A DNA stretch of 64,000 nt, from assembly GCA_944322345.1 (NCBI GenBank), contig CALUOO010000002.1, positions 291,448-355,447 on the forward strand, written 5' to 3'. The translations under genes were made by a program, and so were the position numbers. Source of the stretch: an uncultured Bacteroides sp. GTDB lineage: Bacteria; Bacteroidota; Bacteroidia; Bacteroidales; Bacteroidaceae. Under the pieces are notes generated by a model. The model saw only the letters and a list, made by a program, of their open reading frames with translations. It was not told the origin of the DNA and searched no databases. Shown here one piece after another: positions 26,922 to 35,777 of the stretch; positions within the stretch are counted from its first letter, which is position 1; the number at the start of each line of letters is the position of its first letter.

Positions 26922-28916
26922 TTAAAGTGTGCAACTTAAGGAAGCACCTTCTTTTATTTTCTTGTTTAAAATAGATTTACCTTCAGTTATTACTTTTACT
27001 TGAATAGTGTTGTTGTCTATACGCTCTATCTCAATGTCAAAATCACTTTCAAAAGCTTTGATATGCCGCAAAGACATCTGGTCCCACTCTTGTGGCAGTC
27101 GTGGAGTCATGGTGAATGAGCGAAGCCCAATAGGTCTGATTCCAAAAATACCTTCTGTAATGATGCGTCCGTATAGTCCGCTCTCAGCAGACAGATGTCG
27201 CTGTCCTCCTTCCGGCCATGCTTCAACTGCATAAGGAACATGGTTGCCTAGCAGACGTGTTGCAGAATACCGTTTCATAAATGTCATTGCTTTTTCAATT
27301 TCTCCAGCCATAAAAACACCACGCAGCGCGTATAAGGTAGAACGATCCCAGAATGTGGTACTTCCGGCTTGAGTGAGCAAGCCGTTCTCTGTCCATAAAC
27401 GCGGTGAGAATAGGGCTTCAATTGTCCCTTTTGCATGCCGATTGATGCCTACTGTTAAAGGAATACAGATCCACGCACGTAAAATGTCATTTCCTTTATA
27501 ATAGGCATATGTATTAAAACCTTCTACTGTTGCCGGAAAATAACTGTCTATTGCTTTTTCCAATGAGGAAGCGCGTTTCCGGTACATTTTTGCTACCGCC
27601 TTTCCTTTGCCCAGTTCTTCGGCCAAGTATGCTGCAGAAAGAAGAGCATCGTAATAGAGGGAGGATGTGCATAGATTGGCATCACCTGCCGGGAAGCGCC
27701 CTTCCAGTTCGTCAGCATCTGAGGCTACCACACCTTCCTGATTGAGCTTGCGATGGCAATATTCCAGACACCATTCTATCAACGGCCATAATTGTTCGGC
27801 TTCGGTCTTGCTGCCTCTTGCCAGAGCATAACGTGAAGCACCATAGGCAATCATGGCACCGTCACCACGGTCACCTGCCCCGTTCCAGAAATCTTCTCCT
27901 TCGGCAATAATAGAACTTGGTATTGGTTTCCATTCATCGTTCATATAGCGGGCAAAGTGTCGGAAAGAGTTCAAAGCTGAGGCGTTACCATACTCATAAC
28001 CGATAAAGGGGAAATAAGGATTGATGTATTCTGCCTGATCGTTTGCCCAAATAGCAGCATAATAAGATTCTCCTCCCGGACCGTGTAACGGTCCTCCTTT
28101 TGTTTCGTAAATACTTTCACAGGCACGGATCTTAGAAAAAGCGAACATTTCATTGATTACCGGATCTGGGGTGTCTAATACTAGATTTTCCATCCATTCA
28201 TCAACTGCAGATTCTCTTTTTTGCAGTTCATCCAGACATGAAATTCTGGTGGGGGATTCAGCCGATTTATAGGCCGAAACTGTAGCAGTAAAATCTATCT
28301 GCTGTCCGGGAGGCAGCGTCACTGCTTCATTGCCATAAGAAGAGAGGTAAATTTGGTAAGCTCCGTCTACTCCTTTATTTTTATCTGTGCTTAATTTTTC
28401 ACTCCCTTTGGGTAGCTCTAAACGAATGTTCTGTTTACCTGTATTGGTGAATTTGTATATTTCACATAAAGCCGGTTGTTCTGTTGAAGGGAAATAAATG
28501 CGTTTCAGCGACAGTGTGTTGTCTTGTCCTAATTTGATTTCACTGTTTACTTCCAGTGTCCCGTTTAGTGTAATGTTTTTTACCTGTTCCTTGAAACTTC
28601 CACCATTCACTGTTACTGACTGTAAGGGATCCCACTCGAATCGCCTCATTAAACTGGCATGTGTGTTATTGGGAATAGTACGTAGCATTGGCCATACCAT
28701 ACTTTTGTTCAGATGAAAATCTCCCTTTTTATCCACGCCATAGCGTAATACGGCAGCTACACGTTTACCTGCCATTTCAATGTGGTCATAGTGTTCTTCT
28801 CCCGGCTTTACCTGCCATGTTATGCTGTTTTTACCTTCATCAATTTTCCAATATTGTTGGGAATATGTTGTTCCGATACAGAATAGTCCGATAATTAATA
28901 ATAGAAGTTTTTGCAT
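26922..28916 (-). CDS. Exported six-hairpin ((alpha/alpha)6 barrel) glycoside hydrolase-like protein
   Basis: A protein of 664 residues from the ATG at 28916, which starts the signal peptide MQKLLLLIIGLFCIGTTYSQ; an in-frame ATG at 28940 adds eight residues and is less likely. An N-terminal beta-sandwich (about 20-240) is followed by an (alpha/alpha)6 barrel (about 245-600) with GGPLHGPGGESYYAAIWANDQAEY, AEGEDFWNGAGDRGDGAM and SDADELEGRFPAGD, the acidic clusters expected near the active site. I cannot name the GH family. It is the first gene of a minus-strand set with Gfo/Idh and GH110. Confidence 0.7.
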   Translation of the reverse strand: MQKLLLLIIGLFCIGTTYSQQYWKIDEGKNSITWQVKPGEEHYDHIEMAGKRVAAVLRYGVDKKGDFHLNKSMVWPMLRTIPNNTHASLMRRFEWDPLQSVTVNGGSFKEQVKNITLNGTLEVNSEIKLGQDNTLSLKRIYFPSTEQPALCEIYKFTNTGKQNIRLELPKGSEKLSTDKNKGVDGAYQIYLSSYGNEAVTLPPGQQIDFTATVSAYKSAESPTRISCLDELQKRESAVDEWMENLVLDTPDPVINEMFAFSKIRACESIYETKGGPLHGPGGESYYAAIWANDQAEYINPYFPFIGYEYGNASALNSFRHFARYMNDEWKPIPSSIIAEGEDFWNGAGDRGDGAMIAYGASRYALARGSKTEAEQLWPLIEWCLEYCHRKLNQEGVVASDADELEGRFPAGDANLCTSSLYYDALLSAAYLAEELGKGKAVAKMYRKRASSLEKAIDSYFPATVEGFNTYAYYKGNDILRAWICIPLTVGINRHAKGTIEALFSPRLWTENGLLTQAGSTTFWDRSTLYALRGVFMAGEIEKAMTFMKRYSATRLLGNHVPYAVEAWPEGGQRHLSAESGLYGRIITEGIFGIRPIGLRSFTMTPRLPQEWDQMSLRHIKAFESDFDIEIERIDNNTIQVKVITEGKSILNKKIKEGASLSCTL

Positions 28917-29137
28917 AATTGTTTTTAAATAGTTTCTCACGATATCTTATAAAGAATCCCGATGATAGATTCAATATATGTTTTCCTGACAAATATAGAC
29001 TTTAATCTGCAAATAGACATAATTTGTAGGCTAATTTATTTATCAATAATAATCGACAATAAAATACACTTCTCCTCAGACTGAGCGATATGTATATCTT
29101 GTTTGTTAATTGAGGAGAATATGAGGTAAAATAACGA

Positions 29138-29178
29138 AAAGCGCCGGAAAAGGAAAATCCCTTTTAATCCGGCGCTTT
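29138..29178 (-). terminator. Terminator after gyrB
   Basis: An 11-bp GC-rich stem (AAAGCGCCGGA 29138-29148 with TCCGGCGCTTT 29168-29178), with inner AAAAGG/CCTTTT pairing, is followed on the minus strand by TCGTTATTTT. It ends gyrB transcription before the hydrolase operon. The 29-nt symmetry could also stop traffic in the other direction. Confidence 0.75.
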
Positions 29179-29219
29179 CTCGTTGTAAGATGTGAGGTTG
29201 GTTATATAATTAATATAAG

Positions 29220-31181
29220 TTATGCGTCAATATTGGCATAGGTTGCATTTTCTTCGATGAACTCACGGCGTGGCCCTACATCTTCACCCATAAGCATAGA
29301 GAAAATATAATCTGCTTCGGCTGCATTTTGGATAGTCACTTGCTTCAGGCGGCGGGTTTCCGGATCCATGGTTGTACTCCATAATTGTTCCGGATTCATT
29401 TCACCCAAACCTTTGTAGCGTTGAGTATGGATGCTGCTTTCTGATCCTTCTCCGTATGTCTTGATGAAGTCTTCGCGTTCTTTATCGTTGTAGCAATACT
29501 GTTTCACCTTCCCTTTTGTACAAAGGTAAAGCGGTGGGTTGGCGATATATAGATGTCCGCCATAGATGATTTCTGGCATGTAGCGGAAGAAGAGCGTCAT
29601 GATTAAAGTGTCAATGTGTGAACCATCGACATCGGCATCGGTCATGATGATGATTTTTCCGTAGCGCAGTTTTTCAATGTTGGCAGCCTTGCTGTTTTCC
29701 TCGTCCATACCGAAACGTACGCCCAGTGCCTGAATGATGTTGTTTACTTCGTCACTTTCGAATGCTTTATGCCACATGGCTTTTTCAACGTTCAGAATCT
29801 TACCACGCAGTGGCAGAATGGCTTGGAATAACCGGCTTCGTCCTTGTTTTGCCGAACCTCCGGCTGAATCTCCCTCGACAAGGAATAATTCGCATTCTTC
29901 CGGATTCTTGCTTGAACAGTCTGCCAATTTACCGGGCAAACCGCCTCCACTCATTGGGCTTTTGCGCTGAACGGATTCGCGTGCTTTACGTGCTGCTACA
30001 CGTGCTGTAGCGGCAAGTACCACTTTATCGATAATCAGTTTGGCCTCTTTGGGATGTTCTTCCAGATAGTAATTGAGTGCCTCACCGATGGCTTGTTGTA
30101 CAGCTCCTGATACTTCGCTGTTGCCCAGTTTTGTCTTGGTTTGTCCCTCAAACTGAGGCTCTGCCACCTTGACGGAGATGACTGCAGTCAGACCTTCCCG
30201 GAAGTCTTCGGGCGAGATCTCTACTTTGGCTTTCTCGAGTGCTTTGCTGTCTTCGGCATACTTTTTCAGTGTACGTGTCAGTGCAGCACGGAAACCGGCA
30301 AGATGTGTTCCTCCTTCAATCGTATTGATGTTGTTTACATACGAGTGTATGTTTTCTGTATAGGAGGTGTTATACATTATAGCGGCTTCGATGGGGATTC
30401 CCTGCTTTTCGGTGTTGATGTAAATTACATCGTTGATCAGGTGTTCGCGTGAAGAATCGATGTGGCGCACAAATTCTTTCAATCCCTCTTCTGAATAGAA
30501 TATTTCGGATTTGAACGTACCGTCTTCTTTCTGTACGCGACGGTCGGTAAGCGTAATCTTAATGCCTGCATTCAGGTAGGCAAGCTCACGCATACGTTCT
30601 GCCAGAATCTCATATTTATATACGGTTTCGGTGAAGATACTTCCATCTGGCCAGAATTGCTGGCGGGTTCCTGTATGGTCGGACACTCCGACTTCTTTTA
30701 CAGGATAAAGTGGCTTACCTATTTCGTATTCTTGCTGATAAATTTTCCCGTTGCGGAATACTTGTGTAATCATGTGGGTAGACAGCGCATTTACGCATGA
30801 CATACCTACACCATGCAGACCTCCGGATACTTTGTAGGAACCTTTGTTGAATTTACCTCCGGCGTGGAGAATGGTCATGGCTACCTCTAGAGCCGATTTC
30901 TTCTCTTTGTGGTGCATGTCAACAGGAATACCGCGTCCGTTATCCTGTACAGTGATTGAGTTGTCCTCGTTGATTGTCACTTCGATATGGTCGCAGTAGC
31001 CGGCCAGTGCTTCGTCAATCGAGTTATCGACAATTTCGTATACCAAATGATGAAGTCCTTTGATGCTGATGTCACCAATGTACATCGCCGGACGTTTTCT
31101 AACTGCTTCAAGACCTTCCAACACTTGGATACTATCCGCAGAATATGATCCGCTGTTGGGGGTGATTTGTTCTTCGCTCAT
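29220..31181 (-). CDS. gyrB: DNA gyrase subunit B
   Basis: A 653-residue type II topoisomerase subunit. The GHKL ATPase domain begins SIQVLEGLEAVRKRPAMYIGD and has the ATP-lid motifs DNGRGIPVDMH and GGLHGVGMSCVNAL. The transducer domain has the QTKTKLGN loop. The TOPRIM domain has LVEGDSAGGSAKQGR and DADVDGSHI, the metal-binding acids. The C-terminus has QRYKGLGEMNPEQLW. With GyrA it introduces negative supercoils. Its length matches Bacteroides GyrB, and no insertion like that in E. coli is present. gyrA is not in the window. Confidence 0.97.
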   Translation of the reverse strand: MSEEQITPNSGSYSADSIQVLEGLEAVRKRPAMYIGDISIKGLHHLVYEIVDNSIDEALAGYCDHIEVTINEDNSITVQDNGRGIPVDMHHKEKKSALEVAMTILHAGGKFNKGSYKVSGGLHGVGMSCVNALSTHMITQVFRNGKIYQQEYEIGKPLYPVKEVGVSDHTGTRQQFWPDGSIFTETVYKYEILAERMRELAYLNAGIKITLTDRRVQKEDGTFKSEIFYSEEGLKEFVRHIDSSREHLINDVIYINTEKQGIPIEAAIMYNTSYTENIHSYVNNINTIEGGTHLAGFRAALTRTLKKYAEDSKALEKAKVEISPEDFREGLTAVISVKVAEPQFEGQTKTKLGNSEVSGAVQQAIGEALNYYLEEHPKEAKLIIDKVVLAATARVAARKARESVQRKSPMSGGGLPGKLADCSSKNPEECELFLVEGDSAGGSAKQGRSRLFQAILPLRGKILNVEKAMWHKAFESDEVNNIIQALGVRFGMDEENSKAANIEKLRYGKIIIMTDADVDGSHIDTLIMTLFFRYMPEIIYGGHLYIANPPLYLCTKGKVKQYCYNDKEREDFIKTYGEGSESSIHTQRYKGLGEMNPEQLWSTTMDPETRRLKQVTIQNAAEADYIFSMLMGEDVGPRREFIEENATYANIDA

Positions 31182-31210
31182 AGTTACTTTGCTGACTTAT
31201 AAAAACAGAG

Positions 31211-31218
31211 CAAATATA
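31211..31218 (-). promoter_or_regulatory. Candidate -7 box for gyrB
   Basis: The minus strand reads TATATTTG (31211-31218), 29 nt before the gyrB start. An identical octamer lies at 31296-31303. Neither has TTTG at the right spacing, so the true start is uncertain. Confidence 0.35.
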
Positions 31219-31407
31219 GTGAACGGTGAGTGGAAAATGAAATAAGCTTGTTTCATCTCTTCCTGCCGAATTGTATCCTATATTCGCACGGAGTGCAAAT
31301 ATACGGAAAAATGTCGATACATCGAAGAAGGAATAGCGAAAAAAGGCAAATGTGGAAAGGGATTATATCTCTGAGTAAACAGAACTAGCTGTTCGAGCTT
31401 TGTATGC

Positions 31408-31436
31408 AGAAAAGGTCGAACTGAAAAGTCCGACCT
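31408..31436 (-). terminator. Terminator after rpsT
   Basis: Minus-strand arms AGGTCGGACT (31427-31436) and AGTTCGACCT (31413-31422) form a 10-bp stem with one G-U pair and a 4-nt loop, followed by TTTTC. It lies 27 nt beyond the rpsT stop. Confidence 0.7.
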
Positions 31437-31462
31437 CGATTATCTTGCTTTTTGTTTTTTTA

Positions 31463-31717
31463 TTAAGCTAATTTATTGATGTAAAGAGCCAACTTAGATT
31501 TCAAGTTGTCAGCTTTTTTCTTGTGGATTACGTTCTTCTTTGCCAACTTGTCCAACATCTTTGTTACAACAGGATACATACCTGTAGCTTCTGCTTTGTC
31601 AGTTGTAGCGCGAAGTTTTCTAACAGCATTACGCATCGTTTTGCTATAATATCTGTTGCGAAGTCTTCTTGTCTCTTCTTGTCTAATCCTTTTTAATGAT
31701 GATTTATGATTTGCCAT
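31463..31717 (-). CDS. rpsT: 30S ribosomal protein S20
   Basis: An 84-residue basic protein starting [21 protein letters not shown], the S20 signature, and ending [11 protein letters not shown]20 binds 16S rRNA and helps start 30S assembly. It is downstream of tRNA-Glu on the same strand, 42 nt apart, and probably co-transcribed from the promoter at 31895-31925. A terminator follows. Confidence 0.97.
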   Translation of the reverse strand: MANHKSSLKRIRQEETRRLRNRYYSKTMRNAVRKLRATTDKAEATGMYPVVTKMLDKLAKKNVIHKKKADNLKSKLALYINKLA

Positions 31718-31759
31718 CTCGACTAATCTGTTTTTTTAGTTCTTTATTTCTTTTATTTG

Positions 31760-31831
31760 TAGCCCGTGGGGGAATCGAACCCCCCTTTCAAGAATGAAAA
31801 TCTTGCGTCCTAACCGATAGACGAACGGGCC
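31760..31831 (-). tRNA. tRNA-Glu (anticodon UUC)
   Basis: The minus-strand cloverleaf runs from GGCCCGT at 31831 to ACGGGCT plus discriminator A at 31760. The anticodon arm is CAAGA-TTTTCAT-TCTTG, with TTC at positions 34-36. The T arm has GGTTCGATTCC. The D arm has TCTATCGGTTAGGA. CCA is not encoded. Position 1-72 is a G-U pair. Confidence 0.95.
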
Positions 31832-31894
31832 ATCCTTCGTTTGCATTTCTGCATTTGCTCTCTTGAAGTATAGTTTGTTTCTCGATTGCGGATG

Positions 31895-31925
31895 CAAAGG
31901 TAAGAACTATTTTTGAATTGGCAAA
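31895..31925 (-). promoter_or_regulatory. Promoter of tRNA-Glu and rpsT
   Basis: Minus strand TTTG (31922-31925), 19 nt, TACCTTTG (31895-31902): an exact consensus pair 63 nt before the tRNA 5' end. Confidence 0.75.
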
Positions 31926-32119
31926 CATTCGGGTGAAAAAAAAGGAAAAAAGTTTTTTAGTTTCTTTGTGTTTATTGTTTAAAATGTTGATAAACAGATG
32001 TTTGCTACTTGTTTTGAAGCTGCGTTTTTATGATATGCTTTCTTTTTCCCTACACCTTATTTATATATAAAATCGCCAGATGCAGTGTCTTCGCAATTCA
32101 AAGCAAATGTTTCTTTTTT

Positions 32120-32208
32120 GAGAATTGCCTACGGATTTCTTGTTCGTTGCCTGCGGAACTGTGAGTTCGCTGCGATGAAACTCTGCGTTCGCTGCGACGA
32201 AACATTCT
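32120..32208. repeat. Tandem repeat, 22-23 bp period, four copies, upstream of recO
   Basis: Units begin at 32120, 32142, 32165 and 32187. The last two share GTTCGCTGCGAYGAAAC; the first two share TTGCCTRCGGA. It is a graded array with neighbours more alike than distant units. It ends 25 nt before the recO -33 box. Confidence 0.65.
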
Positions 32209-32233
32209 TATAATCCGATTTTCTTTCCGCGGT

Positions 32234-32264
32234 TTTGTCTCTCTGTAATAAATACGTAGTTTTG
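32234..32264 (+). promoter_or_regulatory. Promoter of recO
   Basis: TTTG (32234-32237), 19 nt, TAGTTTTG (32257-32264), a full consensus match. It leaves about 22 nt of leader before the ATG at 32295 and excludes a much earlier start. Confidence 0.72.
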
Positions 32265-32294
32265 TGGCTGAATAAATAACCGGTGTTGTATTTT

Positions 32295-33023
32295 ATGCTG
32301 CAAAAGACCAGAGGAATTGTGCTCCATACATTAAAGTATAATGATGCTTCAATGATTGTGGATATGTACACGGATTTGATGGGACGGGCTTCTTTTCTTG
32401 TACCTATACCACGGTCAAAGAAAGCGTTGGTCAAGTCGGTACTGTTCCGTCCGCTGGCTTTCATTGAGTTTGAGGCGGATTATCGTCCGAATGCAACATT
32501 GTATCGGGTGAAAGAGGCGAAAACTTTCTATCCATTTTCGTCTATACCTTATGACCCCTATAAGTCGTCGATAGCGTTCTTCTTAGCCGAATTTCTCTAC
32601 AGGGCTGTGCGCGAAGAGGCGGAAAACCATCCTTTATTTGCTTATTTGCAGTATTCTATTACGTGGCTTGACGAGTGTAAGGAGAACTTCTCTAATTTTC
32701 ATCTGGTGTTTCTGATGCGTCTGTCGCGCTTTTTGGGGCTGTATCCTAATCTGGAGGAATATCACGAAGGAGATTATTTTGATTTGCTGAATGCTTGTTT
32801 TACCTCTTCGCGTCCCTTGTCGCATTCTTCATATATTTTTCCTGAAGAAGCGGTCCGGCTTCGGCGGCTTATGCGGATGAACTATGAGACGATGCATCTT
32901 TTTGCCATGAGTCGCAGCGACCGTGCCCGTTGCCTTACTATTATTAATGATTATTATCGTCTGCATTTGCCGGATTTCCCGGTGTTGAAATCGCTGGAAG
33001 TGCTGAAGGAACTTTTCGACTGA
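32295..33023 (+). CDS. recO: DNA repair protein RecO
   Basis: A 242-residue protein. The N-terminal OB fold starts [36 protein letters not shown], typical of RecO. The rest is the helical C-terminal domain, ending [13 protein letters not shown]. RecO works with RecR and sometimes RecF to load RecA on SSB-coated gaps. The Cys4 zinc finger of some RecO proteins is absent here, as in other Bacteroidetes. The start at 32295 (ATG) is preferred over the in-frame TTG at 32283. It is a monocistronic unit. Confidence 0.9.
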   Translation: MLQKTRGIVLHTLKYNDASMIVDMYTDLMGRASFLVPIPRSKKALVKSVLFRPLAFIEFEADYRPNATLYRVKEAKTFYPFSSIPYDPYKSSIAFFLAEFLYRAVREEAENHPLFAYLQYSITWLDECKENFSNFHLVFLMRLSRFLGLYPNLEEYHEGDYFDLLNACFTSSRPLSHSSYIFPEEAVRLRRLMRMNYETMHLFAMSRSDRARCLTIINDYYRLHLPDFPVLKSLEVLKELFD

Positions 33024-33123
33024 CTTTTTGGTAAACTGATTCATATTTTCGATAGGGCACATAATAGGTGCTTATAGTATTTTCAATAAAGTGATGAGAT
33101 GAAAGGAAAAAAACGAGAAAATA

Positions 33124-33155
33124 TTTGCTTTATTGAATTTAAACCGATATGTTTA
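33124..33155 (+). promoter_or_regulatory. Candidate promoter of the IclR-cytochrome-LsrF gene run
   Basis: TTTG (33124-33127), 20 nt, TATGTTTA (33148-33155; last base off consensus). The predicted start near 33162 gives a 20-nt leader to the IclR ATG. Confidence 0.5.
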
Positions 33156-33182
33156 TACCCAGTGTAGAAAGGTATTCCAAAT

Positions 33183-33986
33183 ATGGAAAAATTAAGTTCA
33201 GATATGGAAAATTCGATGGCTAACTATACAGTGCCCAATCTGGAAAAAGGGTTGGCTGTATTGGATTATCTTTCTTTCAGCTATCGGGGAAAGACTTTGC
33301 AAGAGATTAGAAGTGATCTGGATATTTCTCAGACAACGGCTTATCGCATTTTAAATGCTATGGTCAGGCTCGATTATTTGTTGTATGATGAAGATTCAAG
33401 GCGCTATAAGCTTTCGCGCAAACTGCTGACGTTAGGATTTCGCGCTTTAAATGAACATCAATTGCTTGAAACAGTATTGCCACATTTGCGTGAGCTTCGA
33501 GACACGTTGAAAGAAACAGCCTGTTTCGGGGTAATGGGCGAGGAGAAGGGAATCTTCATAGATCAGGCCTTGGGAACTTATGCTTTCAGCTTCACGCTTT
33601 CTCCGGGAAAACCGTTCGAATTGCATTGCTCTGCTCCCGGGAAAGCCATTATGGCATATCTGCCTCGTAATGTAAGAGAACGCTATCTGTCCTATATGGA
33701 GTTTAAGCAATATAACGAGCGTACAATTACTTCGCGCGAAGCATATCTGAAGGAGTTGGATGAGGTGTTTGAGAAAGGGTATGCCATTGATAATGAAGAA
33801 GAACTTTCGGGTGTTATTTGCATTGGAGCTCCGGTGTTCAATTATAAGGGTTATCCGTGTGGTGCTATATGGATATCGGGTCCCAAAGACCGGCTCCCAA
33901 GTGATATAGTTAGGCAAGATGCAAAAATAATTATGGAAGTGGCTGCAAAGATTTCTACAGAATTAGGCTATATACGAACAAAATAA
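33183..33986 (+). CDS. IclR-family transcriptional regulator
   Basis: A 267-residue regulator with an N-terminal winged helix-turn-helix (about residues 20-80; KTLQEIRSDLDISQTTAYRILNAMVRLDYL) and a C-terminal effector domain (about 95-265) with LHCSAPGKAIMAYLP and GVICIGAPVFNYKGYPCGAIWISGP. IclR proteins bind small carboxylates or sugar acids and control adjacent catabolic genes. It is first in a plus-strand run that reaches 47131, 21 nt before the cytochrome gene. The natural reading is that it controls this run, by repression or activation. The effector is unknown. A later Met (residue 8) is a possible start. Confidence 0.87.
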   Translation: MEKLSSDMENSMANYTVPNLEKGLAVLDYLSFSYRGKTLQEIRSDLDISQTTAYRILNAMVRLDYLLYDEDSRRYKLSRKLLTLGFRALNEHQLLETVLPHLRELRDTLKETACFGVMGEEKGIFIDQALGTYAFSFTLSPGKPFELHCSAPGKAIMAYLPRNVRERYLSYMEFKQYNERTITSREAYLKELDEVFEKGYAIDNEEELSGVICIGAPVFNYKGYPCGAIWISGPKDRLPSDIVRQDAKIIMEVAAKISTELGYIRTK

Positions 33987-34007
33987 ACAAACATAAATAT
34001 AGACGTC

Positions 34008-35777
34008 ATGAAAACACTGAGAAACATAAAATATTTGCTACTGATAGTATTGGCAGATTGGTGTCAGCCGATTTTGGCGGATCAAACTCCATTGTTTCCC
34101 ACAGACCTTACGTTGGATAAACAGGGAAATCTGGTTATTACAGAAAAAGGACGTAAGCGTGTAGCTGTTTATTCACCGAATGGCCGTGAACTGCTGAAGG
34201 AATACAGTATGCCCGAAGTTCCGACTGGAGTGGTGGTTGATGGCGATAAAATGTATGTCACTTCTTTTGAGACAAAGGGAATGCTGAACATTGTGAATCT
34301 GGATGCCGGACGAATAGATAGTTCGGTGGAGACGGGGTCGGGAGCCTGTTCGCCTGTCCTTAATAAGGAAACTGGAAAATTGTATGTGTGCAACCAGTTC
34401 CAGAACACCGTATCAGAGATTGATGTGGCTACAAATAAGGTTACCCGTACGGCTGATGTGCTTCGCGAACCAAAGTCGGCAGTGATAAGTAAAGATGGAA
34501 AATATCTGTTTGTCAATAACTTCCTTCCTTCGCAACGAGCAGATTTGGATTATGTGGCTGCGTGTGTGTCTGTGATTGACCTCGGACGCTTTACCAAGGT
34601 AAAGGATATTCAGCTTGCCAATGGTAGTAATGCGTTGCACGATATATGCCTGACTCCTGATGGAAAGTATATCTACGTTTCTCATAATTTGGGACGTTAT
34701 ACGGTGCCAACTTCTCAATTACAACAGGGATGGATGAATACAAGCGCCTTTAGTGTGATTGATGCAGAACAGCAGAAATATCTGGGGGAGGTGATTGTGG
34801 ATGAACCGGAACGTGGAGCTGCAGGAGTCTGGAGCATTGCCTGTAACGAAGAATACATCTTTGTATCTCATTCAGGAACTCATGAGGTTAGCATAATACG
34901 GCATAAGGAGATGCTTGACAAGTTTCTGGCATGTCCGGATAAGTCGGCGCTTGAGTATGACCTGACATTTCTCTACGGGCTTCGTGAGCGTGTGCCTTTG
35001 CAGGGAAATGGGCCGAGGACAATGTATTTGGCAGATAACCGGTTGATTGTTCCCACTTATTTTGCGGATGTTCTGAATGTCATGGACATTCATACCCATG
35101 CGCTGACTGTGGTCAATATGAATCCCGGTCGGGTGGAAAGTGATGTTGACAAGGGAGAACGTTGCTTTAATGATGCATCGAATTGCTTCCAGAATTGGCA
35201 AAGCTGTAATGGATGTCATCCGGGAGAGGCCCGTACAGACGGGATGAACTGGGATTTGGTAAACGATGGAGTAGGAAATCCGAAAAACTGTAAAAGTTTG
35301 CTGTTTAGCCATGTGACGCCACCCAGCATGATTTCCGGTGTCCGAGAGTCTGCGGAGTGGGCGGTTCGTGCCGGATTCCGGTTCATACAGTTTTTTGAAG
35401 TGTCGGAAGAGGATGCCCGCTGTGTAGATGTTTATTTGAAGTCATTGCAGCCTGTACCTAGCCCTTATCTGGTTGATGGACAACTTTCTAAAAAAGCTCA
35501 GGAAGGAAAGAAAGTTTTCGATAAACTTAAGTGTGGCGAATGTCATGGAGATGTTTATTATACAGATTTGAAGATGCATCGTATAGGTGAGGATGTTGAG
35601 TTTGAGAAAGGATGGGATACCCCTACATTGCGCGAAGTGTGGCGAACTGCTCCTTATCTGTTTGACGGACGTGCTGCTACTATGCAAGACGTTTTTGAGA
35701 TACATCGGCATGGCATTGACCGTAAGGTTTCCAAGAAAGAAATTGAAGCATTAACTGAATATGTGAATTCCCTATGA
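34008..35777 (+). CDS. Exported YVTN-type beta-propeller di-heme cytochrome c
   Basis: A 589-residue protein with a signal peptide (residues 1-24). Residues about 25-370 form a beta-propeller built from YVTN/NHL-like blades (KQGNLVITEKGRKRVAVYSPNG, GKYIYVSHNLGRY). Two heme c motifs follow: CNGCH (Cys400-His404) and CGECH (Cys509-His513), with surroundings like those of MauG/cytochrome c peroxidase-type di-heme proteins (RTDGMNWDLVNDG, MISGVRESAEW, TPTLREVWRTAPYLFDGRA). It would act in the periplasm as an electron-transfer protein or oxidase. Heme attachment would need the CcsBA protein encoded 6 kb downstream. It overlaps the next gene by 4 nt. Redox partners are unknown. Confidence 0.8.
   Translation: MKTLRNIKYLLLIVLADWCQPILADQTPLFPTDLTLDKQGNLVITEKGRKRVAVYSPNGRELLKEYSMPEVPTGVVVDGDKMYVTSFETKGMLNIVNLDAGRIDSSVETGSGACSPVLNKETGKLYVCNQFQNTVSEIDVATNKVTRTADVLREPKSAVISKDGKYLFVNNFLPSQRADLDYVAACVSVIDLGRFTKVKDIQLANGSNALHDICLTPDGKYIYVSHNLGRYTVPTSQLQQGWMNTSAFSVIDAEQQKYLGEVIVDEPERGAAGVWSIACNEEYIFVSHSGTHEVSIIRHKEMLDKFLACPDKSALEYDLTFLYGLRERVPLQGNGPRTMYLADNRLIVPTYFADVLNVMDIHTHALTVVNMNPGRVESDVDKGERCFNDASNCFQNWQSCNGCHPGEARTDGMNWDLVNDGVGNPKNCKSLLFSHVTPPSMISGVRESAEWAVRAGFRFIQFFEVSEEDARCVDVYLKSLQPVPSPYLVDGQLSKKAQEGKKVFDKLKCGECHGDVYYTDLKMHRIGEDVEFEKGWDTPTLREVWRTAPYLFDGRAATMQDVFEIHRHGIDRKVSKKEIEALTEYVNSL

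Noticed and set aside
29138-29178. Riboswitch or attenuator for the six-hairpin hydrolase gene
   Set aside because: The hairpin lies upstream of that gene but has the form and tail of a simple gyrB terminator. No aptamer-like elements were seen.
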